Shown here in pieces: positions 17,620-28,235 of a stretch of 64,000 bases of DNA; positions within the stretch are counted from its first letter, which is position 1, and each line of letters begins with the position of its first letter. The stretch covers positions 1-64,000 of the forward strand of contig JAFUWW010000010.1 in NCBI GenBank assembly GCA_017471085.1, written 5' to 3'. The position numbers were made by a program, and so were the translations under genes. The stretch is from Bacteroidales bacterium. Lineage in GTDB: Bacteria; Bacteroidota; Bacteroidia; Bacteroidales; UBA932. The notes below the pieces were generated by a model. It saw only the letters and a list, made by a program, of their open reading frames with translations. It had not been told where the DNA came from and did not search any database.

Positions 17620-19266
17620 TTAAAACTCGTAGCCGGCGAACTCGATGTCGCGGGCAGCACGCTCTTTCCAGGCCGGAGTGACAAAGGCGCGCTCCAGATT
17701 CTCCTTCACGCCCTGGGCGTCACCCTGGCGGGCGGCGATGATGGCCTTCAGGTACTGGACGCGGGTGTCGCGGCAGTGCACGGAATCGAGGGCTTTCTCC
17801 AGCTGGTCGGTGAGGATATAGGCCAGCACCTTGTTGTTGCAGCAGCCTTCCTTGTCCTTGAGCACTTCGGCGGCTTCTTCATAGCGGCCGGTAAGGAGGT
17901 AGATGATGCCCAGGTTGGCTTTTCCGTCGGCGGTGTTGCTCTTGCGGAAGAGGGATTCGGCCAGGTCCATGTCGTCTTTGCGGAGAGCGATCACGCCCTT
18001 GGCATTGAGCACGTCACCGTCTTCGGCCTTTACCTTGGCCAGTTCGCGTTCTCCCTGGGCGTCCTTGCCTTGGGCAAGATAGGTGACGGCCAGATTGTAC
18101 TGGGCACGGTCCGAGCCGTAGCGCTCCACGGCCTTCTTGTAGATTTCTTCCTTCTTGGAGAAGTCGTTCACCACGGAGGCGACCCTCAGGAGGGCTTCTT
18201 CGTCCAGGATATTGGCATTCTGGTCCAGCAGTTCCAAGAGCTCCTCGTTGGTGTAGTTCTTATATTCCACGTTGGCGATGAGGCGGGCGCGGCGCAGTTC
18301 CGGCAGCACTTCGCCCTTGAGGGCGGTGTACACCTGGGACATGTTGCGGATTTCATTTTCGCGTACGGCCGGATCGCTGTACATGGACAGGACTCTGAGA
18401 ATCAGGTCTTTGTCTTCCAGGTCGGATTCTGCCACCAGCTGCTGGAAGCCTTCCCAGTCCTCGCCGGCGCTGCGCACCGACGGATCTCCGGCGCTGGAGC
18501 CCTTGGTCACCTGTCCCCAGGCCTTGGAGGCCGATGCGGAACGGTCACCGGAGAGTTTGTTGTTCTTGCCTTCGTCGCCTTCCGGGGAAGCATAGGCCAC
18601 GATTTCCGTTCCGGTGATGGTGGCGCGCTCATCCTTGGCGATGGCGTCCAGGGCAGCCTGGAAGTCCTTTACGGAAGCGCCCTTGAGTTCAGAACTGCGG
18701 ACCTCGGCGCTGTTTACCTGGTACTTGATCTGGCCTTCGGCCGTGCTGGTGATGATTTCTTTGTAGTTGTCGGGCTTGAAGGAGAGGTCTCCCTGACGCT
18801 TGACCAGCATGTAGGTGGTGTTAGCGCCGTCGGCCACTTTCTTGGTGGGGAGGTTGATGGTCTTGTTGCCGGCAATTACCTTGGCGCGCAGTTCCAGGAA
18901 GCTCTTTTCCATGCCTTCCACATAGTCGAAACGGAGCTGTTCGGTCACTTTCTGGCCCTGGGAGGAGATGACGCGGTAGTTGTCTTTCACCTTGTCTCCC
19001 TGGTATTTGAAGGGTTTCATGGCAGCCTCGCCGCCTTCATAGACGATGACCGGGGTCACTTCCATGATCACCTTGGGATTGAAATAGTCTTTGGGGCAGT
19101 CTACGCTGACGGCCGCGAAAATTTGTCCGTCAACCACTTCCAGGACGGAAGGATTGCAGGTCACCTTAACGTTTTCGGCCATGGAGGCCATTTTTTCGGG
19201 AGAGGCGCAGGCGGCTGCTGCCAGGGCAAGTGCCGCTGCGGCCAGGATTCTCAATGATTTTTTCAT
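17620..19266 (-). CDS. OmpA-like/TPR lipoprotein
   Basis: 548 residues. MKKSLRILAAAALALAAAAC is a lipoprotein signal. The middle resembles an OmpA-type peptidoglycan-binding fold (EIVAYASPEGDEGKNNKLSGDRSAS ... PELRRARLIANVEY), interrupted by about 80 residues, and the C-terminal 200 residues are TPR-like (AQYNLAVTYLAQGKDAQGE, GKANLGIIYLLTGRYEEAAEVL). Related proteins are conserved across Bacteroidales without an assigned function; binding to the cell wall is inferred. First gene of a minus-strand run with the LytTR, symporter and phytase-like genes. Confidence 0.75.
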   Translation of the reverse strand: MKKSLRILAAAALALAAAACASPEKMASMAENVKVTCNPSVLEVVDGQIFAAVSVDCPKDYFNPKVIMEVTPVIVYEGGEAAMKPFKYQGDKVKDNYRVISSQGQKVTEQLRFDYVEGMEKSFLELRAKVIAGNKTINLPTKKVADGANTTYMLVKRQGDLSFKPDNYKEIITSTAEGQIKYQVNSAEVRSSELKGASVKDFQAALDAIAKDERATITGTEIVAYASPEGDEGKNNKLSGDRSASASKAWGQVTKGSSAGDPSVRSAGEDWEGFQQLVAESDLEDKDLILRVLSMYSDPAVRENEIRNMSQVYTALKGEVLPELRRARLIANVEYKNYTNEELLELLDQNANILDEEALLRVASVVNDFSKKEEIYKKAVERYGSDRAQYNLAVTYLAQGKDAQGERELAKVKAEDGDVLNAKGVIALRKDDMDLAESLFRKSNTADGKANLGIIYLLTGRYEEAAEVLKDKEGCCNNKVLAYILTDQLEKALDSVHCRDTRVQYLKAIIAARQGDAQGVKENLERAFVTPAWKERAARDIEFAGYEF

Positions 19267-19294
19267 ATACTGGTTCTATTTATTGTCCAACTCA

Positions 19295-19302
19295 CAAATA
19301 TA
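19295..19302 (-). promoter_or_regulatory. Putative -7 box for the TPR lipoprotein operon
   Basis: TATATTTG on the minus strand, 28 bases before the ATG at 19266. No clear TTTG partner. Confidence 0.45.
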
Positions 19303-19315
19303 AGCAAAATATTCC

Positions 19316-20785
19316 TTATTTCTGCCGCGGGTTCCTGTACAATTTCAGCAGTTGTACGCCGGTCTGGCCGGTGGGTATGCTCAGATGCCGCCCCTGGTGA
19401 TTCTCATCGCCGCCGAGCCGGCGCATGGGAGCGAGGCCGTCGTATTCGTCGATGGAGAGGATTCCCAAGCGCCCTTCCCCGCCGGAGAGCCGTGCCGTGG
19501 CCACAGAACCGGTTCCCAGGAACAGGAACTCGTCGTTCCCCATCTCCAGAATAAGGAAGGCTCCTTCTCCCCAGGCCGATTTGTCGTTGTGCACCGGACT
19601 CCAGGAAAGGGTTCCGCCATGCCTGCAGGTAAAGATGACGTCACCCACCGCAATCTCCTCTTCCGGACGGGCGGCATCCAGCAGCACGCCATAGGCTTTC
19701 CCTTCGGCCTGTTTCTGTGCAATCAGGGGCAGCCAGGGAGCCAGGGTGCGGTATGCTTCCGCAGTTTCCGTCCAGGCATTGTCGATGGAAAAAGGCGAAA
19801 AGCCCAGCGCTCCGTGCCGTCCAAGCACATAGAAGACACGGGCGGCATTGGCTGCTTCCTGGCGGATTTCCGGGATGAAGAGCGGATTGTCGTCCCGATG
19901 ATAACGCGCCGCCCAGTCCGGGAATCCCGGATCGTAGATATCCGGACAAACCAGGTCGATGGAAGGGGCTTCCGTTTTCCAGATATCCATCAGGTGGTCC
20001 AGGGGACCGGCCGACGGATACTCGCCGGGCTTTCTCCCGCGGGAGTTCAGCGCCGCGTTCACGAACATCGGGAGGGCATATTCTTTCTTCCCCGCCCGGG
20101 CCACTTCCTGGGCATAACGGGCATAGGCGCGGGCCTGGAACCGCTCCTCATCCCGTTCCTTCCCGCTGTTCCAGACCTTCTCAGCCGCCTTTCCGTGCTC
20201 CCGGGCGTCTCCCAGGAAGCCGATTTCATTCTCTACCTGGACCATCAGCACCGTGCCGGTATCACCGTCCGTCTCCCGCAGATGCTTCATCAGGGCGGAG
20301 AAAGCCCTGCAGTCGGCCTTCAAAGCTTCCCGGTCAAACGCGGAAAGGATTTCCGGAGAAGATCCGTCGCTGTTGCATGCCAGCGTAAACCGGCGGCTGA
20401 ATTCTTTTTTCACCCATCCCGGCACATAGCAGGACATGCTGTTCTTCCACGTGCCGAACCACAGAAGGATCAGATGCAGATCATTTTTCCGGGCCGATTC
20501 CAGCAGATAATCCACCGTCCGGAAATCGAAGGTGCCCTCTTCCGGCTCCACCAGCTCCCAATACACGGGAGCCAGGACCGTGTTCAGGCCGGCGGCCCGC
20601 AGGGTTTTCCAGGTATCGCGGCCGTCCAGATAGGTGCTGCTGGAGGCGCTGGAGTTGGCCAGCTCGCCTCCAAGGATCAGGAAGGGCTCATCATGCAGAA
20701 GCAACTGTCCGTTCAGGATCCGGACCGGCTGGGCGGCAGCGGCCATCGTCCAGCACACAGCCAAGAGTAAAAGCAATCGTTTCAT
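19316..20785 (-). CDS. Secreted GH35-type beta-galactosidase-like glycosidase
   Basis: 489 residues from MKRLLLLLAVCWTMAAAAQ, a signal peptide. A TIM barrel with the GH35/42 layout: FLILGGELANSS, GLNTVLAPVYWELVEPEEG, acid/base Glu in MVQVENEIG and nucleophile Glu in PLFIPEIRQE. It ends in a small beta domain (LSWSPVHNDKSAWGEGAFLILE) as in DUF5597-containing relatives. It should release terminal galactose or a related sugar in the periplasm or outside. No SusCD pair is near, so it is a stand-alone enzyme. Confidence 0.85.
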   Translation of the reverse strand: MKRLLLLLAVCWTMAAAAQPVRILNGQLLLHDEPFLILGGELANSSASSSTYLDGRDTWKTLRAAGLNTVLAPVYWELVEPEEGTFDFRTVDYLLESARKNDLHLILLWFGTWKNSMSCYVPGWVKKEFSRRFTLACNSDGSSPEILSAFDREALKADCRAFSALMKHLRETDGDTGTVLMVQVENEIGFLGDAREHGKAAEKVWNSGKERDEERFQARAYARYAQEVARAGKKEYALPMFVNAALNSRGRKPGEYPSAGPLDHLMDIWKTEAPSIDLVCPDIYDPGFPDWAARYHRDDNPLFIPEIRQEAANAARVFYVLGRHGALGFSPFSIDNAWTETAEAYRTLAPWLPLIAQKQAEGKAYGVLLDAARPEEEIAVGDVIFTCRHGGTLSWSPVHNDKSAWGEGAFLILEMGNDEFLFLGTGSVATARLSGGEGRLGILSIDEYDGLAPMRRLGGDENHQGRHLSIPTGQTGVQLLKLYRNPRQK

Positions 20786-20788
20786 GCC

Positions 20789-20819
20789 ACAAGATAGTGA
20801 AAAACCGAGAAACGACAAA
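20789..20819 (-). promoter_or_regulatory. Sigma-ABfr promoter for the GH35-type gene
   Basis: Minus strand TTTG (20819-20816), 19 bases, TATCTTGT (20796-20789), immediately upstream of the ATG at 20785. The TTTG is part of the T-run of the preceding terminator. The transcript would have almost no leader. Confidence 0.4.
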
Positions 20820-20846
20820 AACCGCCTGCCCGGTAAGACAAGCGGT
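20817..20846 (-). terminator. Rho-independent terminator after secG
   Basis: Minus strand ACCGCTTGTC, loop TTACC, GGGCAGGCGGT, then TTTTTG. A 9-10 pair stem with G-U pairs, 26 bases after the secG stop. Confidence 0.75.
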
Positions 20847-20871
20847 TGTATGTTTATCCGGGAAGTCCGGA

Positions 20872-21234
20872 TTATTCGGTGTCGCCGGGAGTGGCTTCCG
20901 GGTTGTCCTGGGGAACCGGGAAGGAGGGGGCCTCGGTGGAGGCGGCGTCTACCTGATTCAGGATTTCGGTGCTCACTGCGTCGTTGGATCCGCGCTGGGT
21001 GTTGCCACGGCCTACGAAGACGGAGGCGATGGACAGTACCAGGATGAAAGCTACGAGGTACCAGGTTGCTTTTTCCAGGATGGTGGCCGTCTGGCGGACA
21101 CCGAGGGTCTGGTTGGCGGAGGTGAAGTTGGTTGCGAGGCCGCCGTCCTTGCCGTTCTGCAGGAGGACGACCGCAATCAGGAGAATGGCCGCAATGATAA
21201 TGAGGACGACCAGGATGGTGAAAGCTGCGTTCAT
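20872..21234 (-). CDS. secG: Preprotein translocase subunit SecG
   Basis: 120 residues. Two membrane helices (FTILVVLIIIAAILLIAVVLLQ and ATWYLVAFILVLSIASVFV) flank the SecG loop QNGKDGGLATNFTSANQTLGVRQT. SecG assists the SecYE channel. The last 40 residues are an acidic, proline-rich tail common in Bacteroidetes SecG. Last gene of the operon that starts with a sigma-54 activator; followed by a terminator. Confidence 0.95.
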   Translation of the reverse strand: MNAAFTILVVLIIIAAILLIAVVLLQNGKDGGLATNFTSANQTLGVRQTATILEKATWYLVAFILVLSIASVFVGRGNTQRGSNDAVSTEILNQVDAASTEAPSFPVPQDNPEATPGDTE

Positions 21235-21247
21235 ATTGTTAACCTTT

Positions 21248-21832
21248 TTATTTCAATTCGTCAATAAGGGATGCAAAGTAAGCACTTTTTTCCGGAATAT
21301 CCAAAACTAGACGGGAATAAATGCGTCTTGCCTCCTCTGTACGACCCTGTTCTGCGAAAATTCTGGCCAAAGTTTCGGTGGCGAACCGCTCCGCGATTTC
21401 GCTGCCGGCCTCGTCGTCCGGGCTTCCGTCCGTCCGTCCCTTGGAGGCGAAACGGGTGAAGATATTGTCGCTGCTGCGTTTTACGTTGTCGTACTGGGAC
21501 TGGGAGAAATAGTCGCCGCCCACCACGCGGACCTGGTGGTCGTCGGCCTCTTCCGGCGCAGGCTCCATGTACGAGGCCAGCAGGGCCTGCACATCTTTGT
21601 CGGAATAGTCTTCGCGGCGGCTGCGGCGCAGGAAGGTGGCGATTTTGCGGCGGTCGCCCACGAACAGGGCCTCTCCGGCGTATTGGTCTTCGCCCCAGGA
21701 ATCGCCTCCCATGGCGGCCATCCGGGAACAGAGTTCCACCCGGGCGGCGCCGTACCAGGGATACAGGTTCACCACGCCGGTGAGTTCGTCCAGCGTGAGG
21801 GTGTGGATGTCGATGCTGGAGGATCCTACCAT
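21248..21832 (-). CDS. Conserved protein of the lptE-secG operon, TPR-like C-terminus
   Basis: 194 residues, no signal peptide. I do not recognise a named family. The N-terminus (TLDELTGVVNLYPWYGAARVELCSRMAAMGG) is helical, the middle is charged and probably disordered (DNIFTRFASKGRTDGSPDDEAGSE), and the end ERFATETLARIFAEQGRTEEARRIYSRL is a single TPR-like helix pair. It overlaps the end of lptE by 7 bases and lies 13 bases before secG, so it is made together with envelope biogenesis proteins; a link to LPS transport or secretion is inference. Confidence 0.75.
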   Translation of the reverse strand: MVGSSSIDIHTLTLDELTGVVNLYPWYGAARVELCSRMAAMGGDSWGEDQYAGEALFVGDRRKIATFLRRSRREDYSDKDVQALLASYMEPAPEEADDHQVRVVGGDYFSQSQYDNVKRSSDNIFTRFASKGRTDGSPDDEAGSEIAERFATETLARIFAEQGRTEEARRIYSRLVLDIPEKSAYFASLIDELK

Positions 21833-22323
21833 TGTGCTACGGTTGCGTTAAAGATATCTTCCACTAATTTTTCGATGATGCTTTCACACAGGGACCCCTC
21901 CACGGAGTCCAGCGTGCGGGTCGCGTCAAAATCTTCATAGGCCGAGAAAGAACTGCTCACATCGTCCTCCGGGTATTTCCGGTTGGTGAATTCAATTTTC
22001 ACCGACACGGTGAGACGGTTCTGGGCGGCCTGTTCCTCGGCCGTGACGGCCGTGGCCTTCACGTCGTATCCCGTGATTTCGCACACCAGCTCCAGGTCTC
22101 CGTCCACGTCCACCTGCTCCAGGCGGGTGAGCTTGCGGTATTTCTCCTGCAGGGCCTCGGTGAGGTCGTTTGAGAGGGAAGGGTTGACCTGGAGGGCCTT
22201 GTTTTCCACGTAAGGGATGGTGATGGTGCGTACGTCCGGCTGGATGGAGGTTCCCGTGAACGAGTAGATGCCACAGGAAGCCACCGTCAGGAGCGTGCAT
22301 AATATGAAGACGGTCCGTTTCAT
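21826..22323 (-). CDS. lptE: LptE-family LPS-assembly lipoprotein
   Basis: 165 residues. MKRTVFILCTLLTVASCGIYSFTG has a lipobox (Cys17) followed by the LptE-type GIYSFTGTSIQPDVRTITIPYVENKAL. LptE sits in the outer membrane with LptD and inserts lipopolysaccharide. The ATG overlaps the stop of the sigma-54 activator gene as ATGA, so the two are coupled. Confidence 0.85.
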   Translation of the reverse strand: MKRTVFILCTLLTVASCGIYSFTGTSIQPDVRTITIPYVENKALQVNPSLSNDLTEALQEKYRKLTRLEQVDVDGDLELVCEITGYDVKATAVTAEEQAAQNRLTVSVKIEFTNRKYPEDDVSSSFSAYEDFDATRTLDSVEGSLCESIIEKLVEDIFNATVAQW

Positions 22324-23531
22324 TTCTTGCGGTATTCGGCAGGAAGTTTCCGGTAAAGGGTTCGTTCGGACATGCCCAGTTCTTCGGCTGCCTTTTTGCG
22401 GTTGCCGCCGTGTTTTTCCAGGGCCTGGCGGATCAGTTCTTCCTCCGACCTGCGGAGGGACAGGTTGTGCTCCCGGGGCTCCGGGGCCGTATCGACATGG
22501 ACGATGGGGCGGTCGTGCGGGAAGGTCTCCTCTCCCTGCCATTCGGCCTCCTGGGAGTCTTCCGCCGCGGGTGGCGGGGGCAGTTCGCGCCGGTCCAGCC
22601 GCGCTTTGAGGGCGTCGACCTCCTGCTTCAGGTCGAAGATGGCCTTGAAGATGGCCTGGCGTTCATCGGCCTGGAAGGCGGAGGAGGGCTGGGGGCCTTC
22701 GTAGAGGACGGGGATGGGTTCGCCGTGCTCCATCGGCATGAAGGGGGCGAGGTCTGCGGCGGAAAGTTCTATGCGCTGCAGCGTGGGCGTGACTTTCTGG
22801 GAAAGCAGGGCGGTAAGCGACTGGGTGAAGCCCTGCAGCTGGCGGATGTTGCCCGGCCAGCGGTACTGCTCCAGCAGGCGGATGGCGTCCGGCTTCAGGG
22901 AAATCTTGCACATGCCGTTCACCTCCGAAAAGTCCGAGGTGAACTTGCGGAAGAGCAGGTAAATGTCTGAGTGACGGTCCCTCAGGGGCGGGATGCGGAT
23001 TTGGGCGGCGCTGAGGCGGAAGTACAGGTCTTCGCGGAATTTCCCGCGCCGGACCGCCTCGTAGAGCTGTACGTTGGTGGCGGCCACGATGCGGACGTCC
23101 GTGTGTTCCACCTTGTTGGACCCTACTTTGCGGAATTCCCCGCTCTGGAGCACGCGCAGCAGCAGCGCCTGGGTCTCCGCCGGCAGTTCGGCGATCTCAT
23201 CCAGGAACAGCGTGCCGCCGTCGGCGTCTTCGAAATAGCCCTTGCGGTTGTCCGTGGCGCCTGTGAAGGAACCTTTCACATGGCCGAAAAGCTCCGAATT
23301 CACCAGTTCCTTGGGCAGGGCGCCGCAATTGACCACGAAGAACGGATTCTGCCGCCGGGCCGAATATTGGTGGATGATGCGGGCAAAACTCTCCTTGCCC
23401 ACGCCGCTTTCCCCCTGGATGAGGACGCTGAGCCCGGTTGGAGCGAACTTCACCGCCGTTTCCAGCGCGTCGTTCAGGACAGGGTCGTTGCCGATGATAT
23501 CGTATTTATTTTTTAAGGCTTGCAAGTCCAT
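22320..23531 (-). CDS. Sigma-54-dependent activator without receiver domain
   Basis: 403 residues. AAA+ domain at the N-terminus: Walker A GESGVGKESF, the sigma-54 contact loop as GSFTGA (the usual GAFTGA with Ser, a tolerated change), Walker B GGTLFLDEI, and ATNVQLYEAVRRGKFREDLYFRL. After a variable linker comes a Fis-type helix-turn-helix (IRQALEKHGGNRKKAAEELGMSERTLYRKL). No sensory or receiver domain, so activity may be set by expression level or a partner. Heads an operon with lptE and secG, implying envelope-related control. No sigma-54 target site seen nearby. Confidence 0.9.
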   Translation of the reverse strand: MDLQALKNKYDIIGNDPVLNDALETAVKFAPTGLSVLIQGESGVGKESFARIIHQYSARRQNPFFVVNCGALPKELVNSELFGHVKGSFTGATDNRKGYFEDADGGTLFLDEIAELPAETQALLLRVLQSGEFRKVGSNKVEHTDVRIVAATNVQLYEAVRRGKFREDLYFRLSAAQIRIPPLRDRHSDIYLLFRKFTSDFSEVNGMCKISLKPDAIRLLEQYRWPGNIRQLQGFTQSLTALLSQKVTPTLQRIELSAADLAPFMPMEHGEPIPVLYEGPQPSSAFQADERQAIFKAIFDLKQEVDALKARLDRRELPPPPAAEDSQEAEWQGEETFPHDRPIVHVDTAPEPREHNLSLRRSEEELIRQALEKHGGNRKKAAEELGMSERTLYRKLPAEYRKK

Positions 23532-23538
23532 AGTCCTG

Positions 23539-23570
23539 CAAATTTAACCAACATTGGGGGAAAATCCAAA
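23539..23570 (-). promoter_or_regulatory. Sigma-ABfr promoter of the activator-lptE-secG operon
   Basis: Minus strand TTTG (23570-23567), 20 bases, TAAATTTG (23546-23539), ending 7 bases before the ATG at 23531. Full match to the consensus; near-leaderless transcript. Confidence 0.7.
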
Positions 23571-23639
23571 GGCCCCGCCGGAAAATCTGCCATTTTGTCA
23601 GTTCTCCCCGAAGGGAACGGCAATTGAAGAGATAGTTCC

Positions 23640-23690
23640 GGATTCCCGGCCGGGCCTGGAATGACGTGATGCCCGGCCGCGCCGGGTATC
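23640..23690. repeat. Inverted pair of GTCAT-type palindromic repeats upstream of clpB
   Basis: GATTCCCGGCCGGGCCTGG then AATGACG is one unit read on the minus strand; TGATGCCCGGCCGCGCCGGG then TATC is the next on the plus strand. Same family and same back-to-back arrangement as in rsmA and murB, here intergenic and without a spacer. Confidence 0.7.
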
Positions 23691-23714
23691 TTAAAAGAAA
23701 AGGAGGAACAAATT

Positions 23715-25868
<2,154 letters not shown>

Positions 25869-25889
25869 AAAATGCTTATCTTTGGGGGT

Positions 25890-27140
25890 ATGAAAATAAC
25901 CCTGATTTGTATGATTGCCGGGATGTTGCTAAGTAGTCCTGACACCCTCGTCAGGCGCAATTCCCGGGCAGAAGTTCTCTCAGATGTGGGACGTGCCGGG
26001 GGAGTACACTATATGTACCCTTCCGGCCAGGTCCGTCCCACGGCCCCTCCCAAGGGCTATAAACCTTTCTATATCAGTCATGTCGGCCGGCATGGTGCCC
26101 GTTACGCACTGGGTGCGACGGTCTATGAGGACCAGTGGTCCGTGTGGTCGCATGCCCGTCAGAAGGGGTGGCTGACTCCTGCCGGAGAAACCTTGTATGA
26201 GGCTTATGCCCAATTGTTTCCGGAAGTGACCCGGCGGGAGGGAAACCTTACGCAGAAAGGCCAGGAACAGCACCGGAAGATTGCCCGGCAGATGCATGGC
26301 TGGTTCCCGGCGGTGTTCAAAGGAAAAACCCGGGCCGAAGCCTCTTCGACCGGCGTCCATCGCGTGATCGTGAGCATGTTCTCCTACCTGGACCAGCTGG
26401 ACGACCTGGACCGGAACTTCGATGTCGTGGCCGATTACGGCTATCCCTACCAGCGCTATCTGCTGCCCGACGTGATTGACGCCCCCACGGTGCTGCCGGA
26501 TTCCGTCCAGTTGAAATTCCGCATCTTCCGGGACGAAAACCTGGACTGCAGCGCCATCCTGGGCCGATGGTTCACCGTGGCCGACAGCCTGGTCGCCGAT
26601 CCGTACCGTTTCTGCTCGGCCCTGCATACCATCGTCTCCACCCTGGACAACCTGGACTGCGACATTCCCTCGGCTCTGTGGACCGCCTTTACCCCCGAGG
26701 AACGGTACCGTTTCTGGCGGGTGGACAACTACTCCAGCTACCTCCGCCTGGGGATGTCGCCGGAAGTGGAGAACGTGCGCCCGGAGGCAATGCGCGCCCT
26801 CTGGGCCGATATCGTGGACCGGACAGCCAGGGACTGGGCCGACGGAATTGCCCTCAGGCTCCGTTTCGCCCACGATTCCACCCTGCTGCCTCTGTTGTCG
26901 CTGCTGGACGTGAACGGCATGGGAGCCCGGGTTTCCCTGCCGGACGACGTGGAGGATTACTGGCGTACCTTCGACATTCCCATGGCCGCCAACCTGCAGC
27001 TGGTCTTCTTCCGCAGCCGCCGCAATCCCGACATCCTGGTGCAAGTGCTCCTGAACGGACAGGAAGCCACCCTGCCCATTCCCATGGCCGCCCCCGGCAG
27101 TTTCTACCGCTGGGCGGATATCATCCAGTATTACAAATAG
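25890..27140 (+). CDS. Histidine acid phosphatase family protein (phytase/MINPP-like)
   Basis: 416 residues from MKITLICMIAGMLLSS, a short signal sequence; an ATG six codons upstream is open but adds a poor N-terminus. The catalytic RHGxRY motif is ISHVGRHGARYALG near residue 70, and the later HD pair is RFAHDSTLLPLLSLLDV. This family removes phosphate from phytate, inositol phosphates and other esters outside the cytoplasm. A TATCTTTG sequence lies only 5 bases before the ATG, without an upstream partner. Convergent with pheS, 9 bases apart. Confidence 0.85.
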   Translation: MKITLICMIAGMLLSSPDTLVRRNSRAEVLSDVGRAGGVHYMYPSGQVRPTAPPKGYKPFYISHVGRHGARYALGATVYEDQWSVWSHARQKGWLTPAGETLYEAYAQLFPEVTRREGNLTQKGQEQHRKIARQMHGWFPAVFKGKTRAEASSTGVHRVIVSMFSYLDQLDDLDRNFDVVADYGYPYQRYLLPDVIDAPTVLPDSVQLKFRIFRDENLDCSAILGRWFTVADSLVADPYRFCSALHTIVSTLDNLDCDIPSALWTAFTPEERYRFWRVDNYSSYLRLGMSPEVENVRPEAMRALWADIVDRTARDWADGIALRLRFAHDSTLLPLLSLLDVNGMGARVSLPDDVEDYWRTFDIPMAANLQLVFFRSRRNPDILVQVLLNGQEATLPIPMAAPGSFYRWADIIQYYK

Positions 27141-27149
27141 TTCGGGGAT

Positions 27150-28184
27150 TTAAACCTCGGTAGCCGTGGCGAATTCCTGGAGGAAGCGCATGTCGTTCTC
27201 GAAGTAGTGGCGGAGGTCGTTGACCTGCCACTTGAGCATGGCGATACGCTCGACACCCATGCCGAAGGCGAAGCCGGAATACTGCTTGGAATCGATGCCG
27301 CTGGCTTCCAGGACATTAGGGTCTACCATACCGCAGCCCATGATTTCCAGCCAGCCGGTGCCCTTGCAGATGTTGCACCCCTTTCCGTGGCAGATGTTGC
27401 AGCTTACGTCCACCTCTGCCGAAGGTTCGGTGAACGGGAAATACGAAGGACGCATGCGGATTTCCGTCTCCGGGCCGAACATTTCCCGTGCGAACAGGAG
27501 GATGGCCTGCTTGAGGTCGGCGAAAGTGACGTCCTTGTCGATATAGAGACCCTCCACCTGGTGGAAGATGCAATGGGCGCGGGCCGATATGGCTTCGTTG
27601 CGGAAAACGCGGCCGGGGCACACCACACGGATGGGCAGGGACTGTTTTTCCATGGTACGCACCTGCACGGAAGAGGTGTGGGTGCGGAGCAGCAGCGGAT
27701 TGGGATGGCCGGTGCTCACGAAGAAAGTGTCCTGCATCTCGCGGGCCGGATGGTTGGGCGGGAAATTCAGGGCCTCGAAAACATGGTAATCGTCCTCGAT
27801 TTCAGGACCTTCCGCTACATCGTAGCCGAATTTGCGGAAAATGTCCACGATCTGCTGGCGGACGATGGAAACCGGATGGCGGGAGCCCAGGGGGAACGGA
27901 TCTCCGGGCATGGTGAGGTCTTCCTTGGGGGCGGCGGCGACGGCCGCTTCCTCTACGGAAGCCTTCAGTTCCTCGATGCGGGCGGTGGCGGCTTTCTTGA
28001 GCTCGTTGAGCTTCTGGCCGTATTCGCGCTTGAGTTCGGGAGCCACGGAGCGGAACTCCTCCATCAGGGCCGTGATTTCTCCTTTCTTTCCCAGGAACCG
28101 GACCCGGGCTTCTTCCGCTTCTTTGGCGGAGGCGGCCTTGAGCTCCTGCAGTTCTGCAAAGATTCTTTCTATGGTTTCTTTCAT
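27150..28184 (-). CDS. pheS: Phenylalanyl-tRNA synthetase alpha subunit
   Basis: 344 residues from MKETIERIFAELQELK. N-terminal coiled coil, then class II catalytic core: GSRHPVSIVRQQIVDIFRKFGYDVAEGPEIEDDYHVFEALNFPPNHPAREMQDTF compressed here, FRNEAISARAHCIFHQVEGLYIDKDVTFADLK, and motif 3 YSGFAFGMGVERIAMLKW. Contains a CNICHGKGCNICKGTGW stretch, a zinc-ribbon-like CxxCxxxxCxxC insert seen in some bacterial PheS. Charges tRNA-Phe together with PheT, not found in the window. Confidence 0.95.
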   Translation of the reverse strand: MKETIERIFAELQELKAASAKEAEEARVRFLGKKGEITALMEEFRSVAPELKREYGQKLNELKKAATARIEELKASVEEAAVAAAPKEDLTMPGDPFPLGSRHPVSIVRQQIVDIFRKFGYDVAEGPEIEDDYHVFEALNFPPNHPAREMQDTFFVSTGHPNPLLLRTHTSSVQVRTMEKQSLPIRVVCPGRVFRNEAISARAHCIFHQVEGLYIDKDVTFADLKQAILLFAREMFGPETEIRMRPSYFPFTEPSAEVDVSCNICHGKGCNICKGTGWLEIMGCGMVDPNVLEASGIDSKQYSGFAFGMGVERIAMLKWQVNDLRHYFENDMRFLQEFATATEV

Positions 28185-28235
28185 AATCGTACGGGTTTGG
28201 TTTCTTCGCCGCTCGGCGAGCGGCTGCAAAGATAA

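Noticed and set aside
16825..19257. 810-codon open frame on the plus strand across the TPR lipoprotein and LytTR genes
   Set aside because: Opposite-strand shadow of two convincing minus-strand genes; composition is Gly/His/Val-rich with no motif, signal or promoter. High GC keeps antisense frames open.
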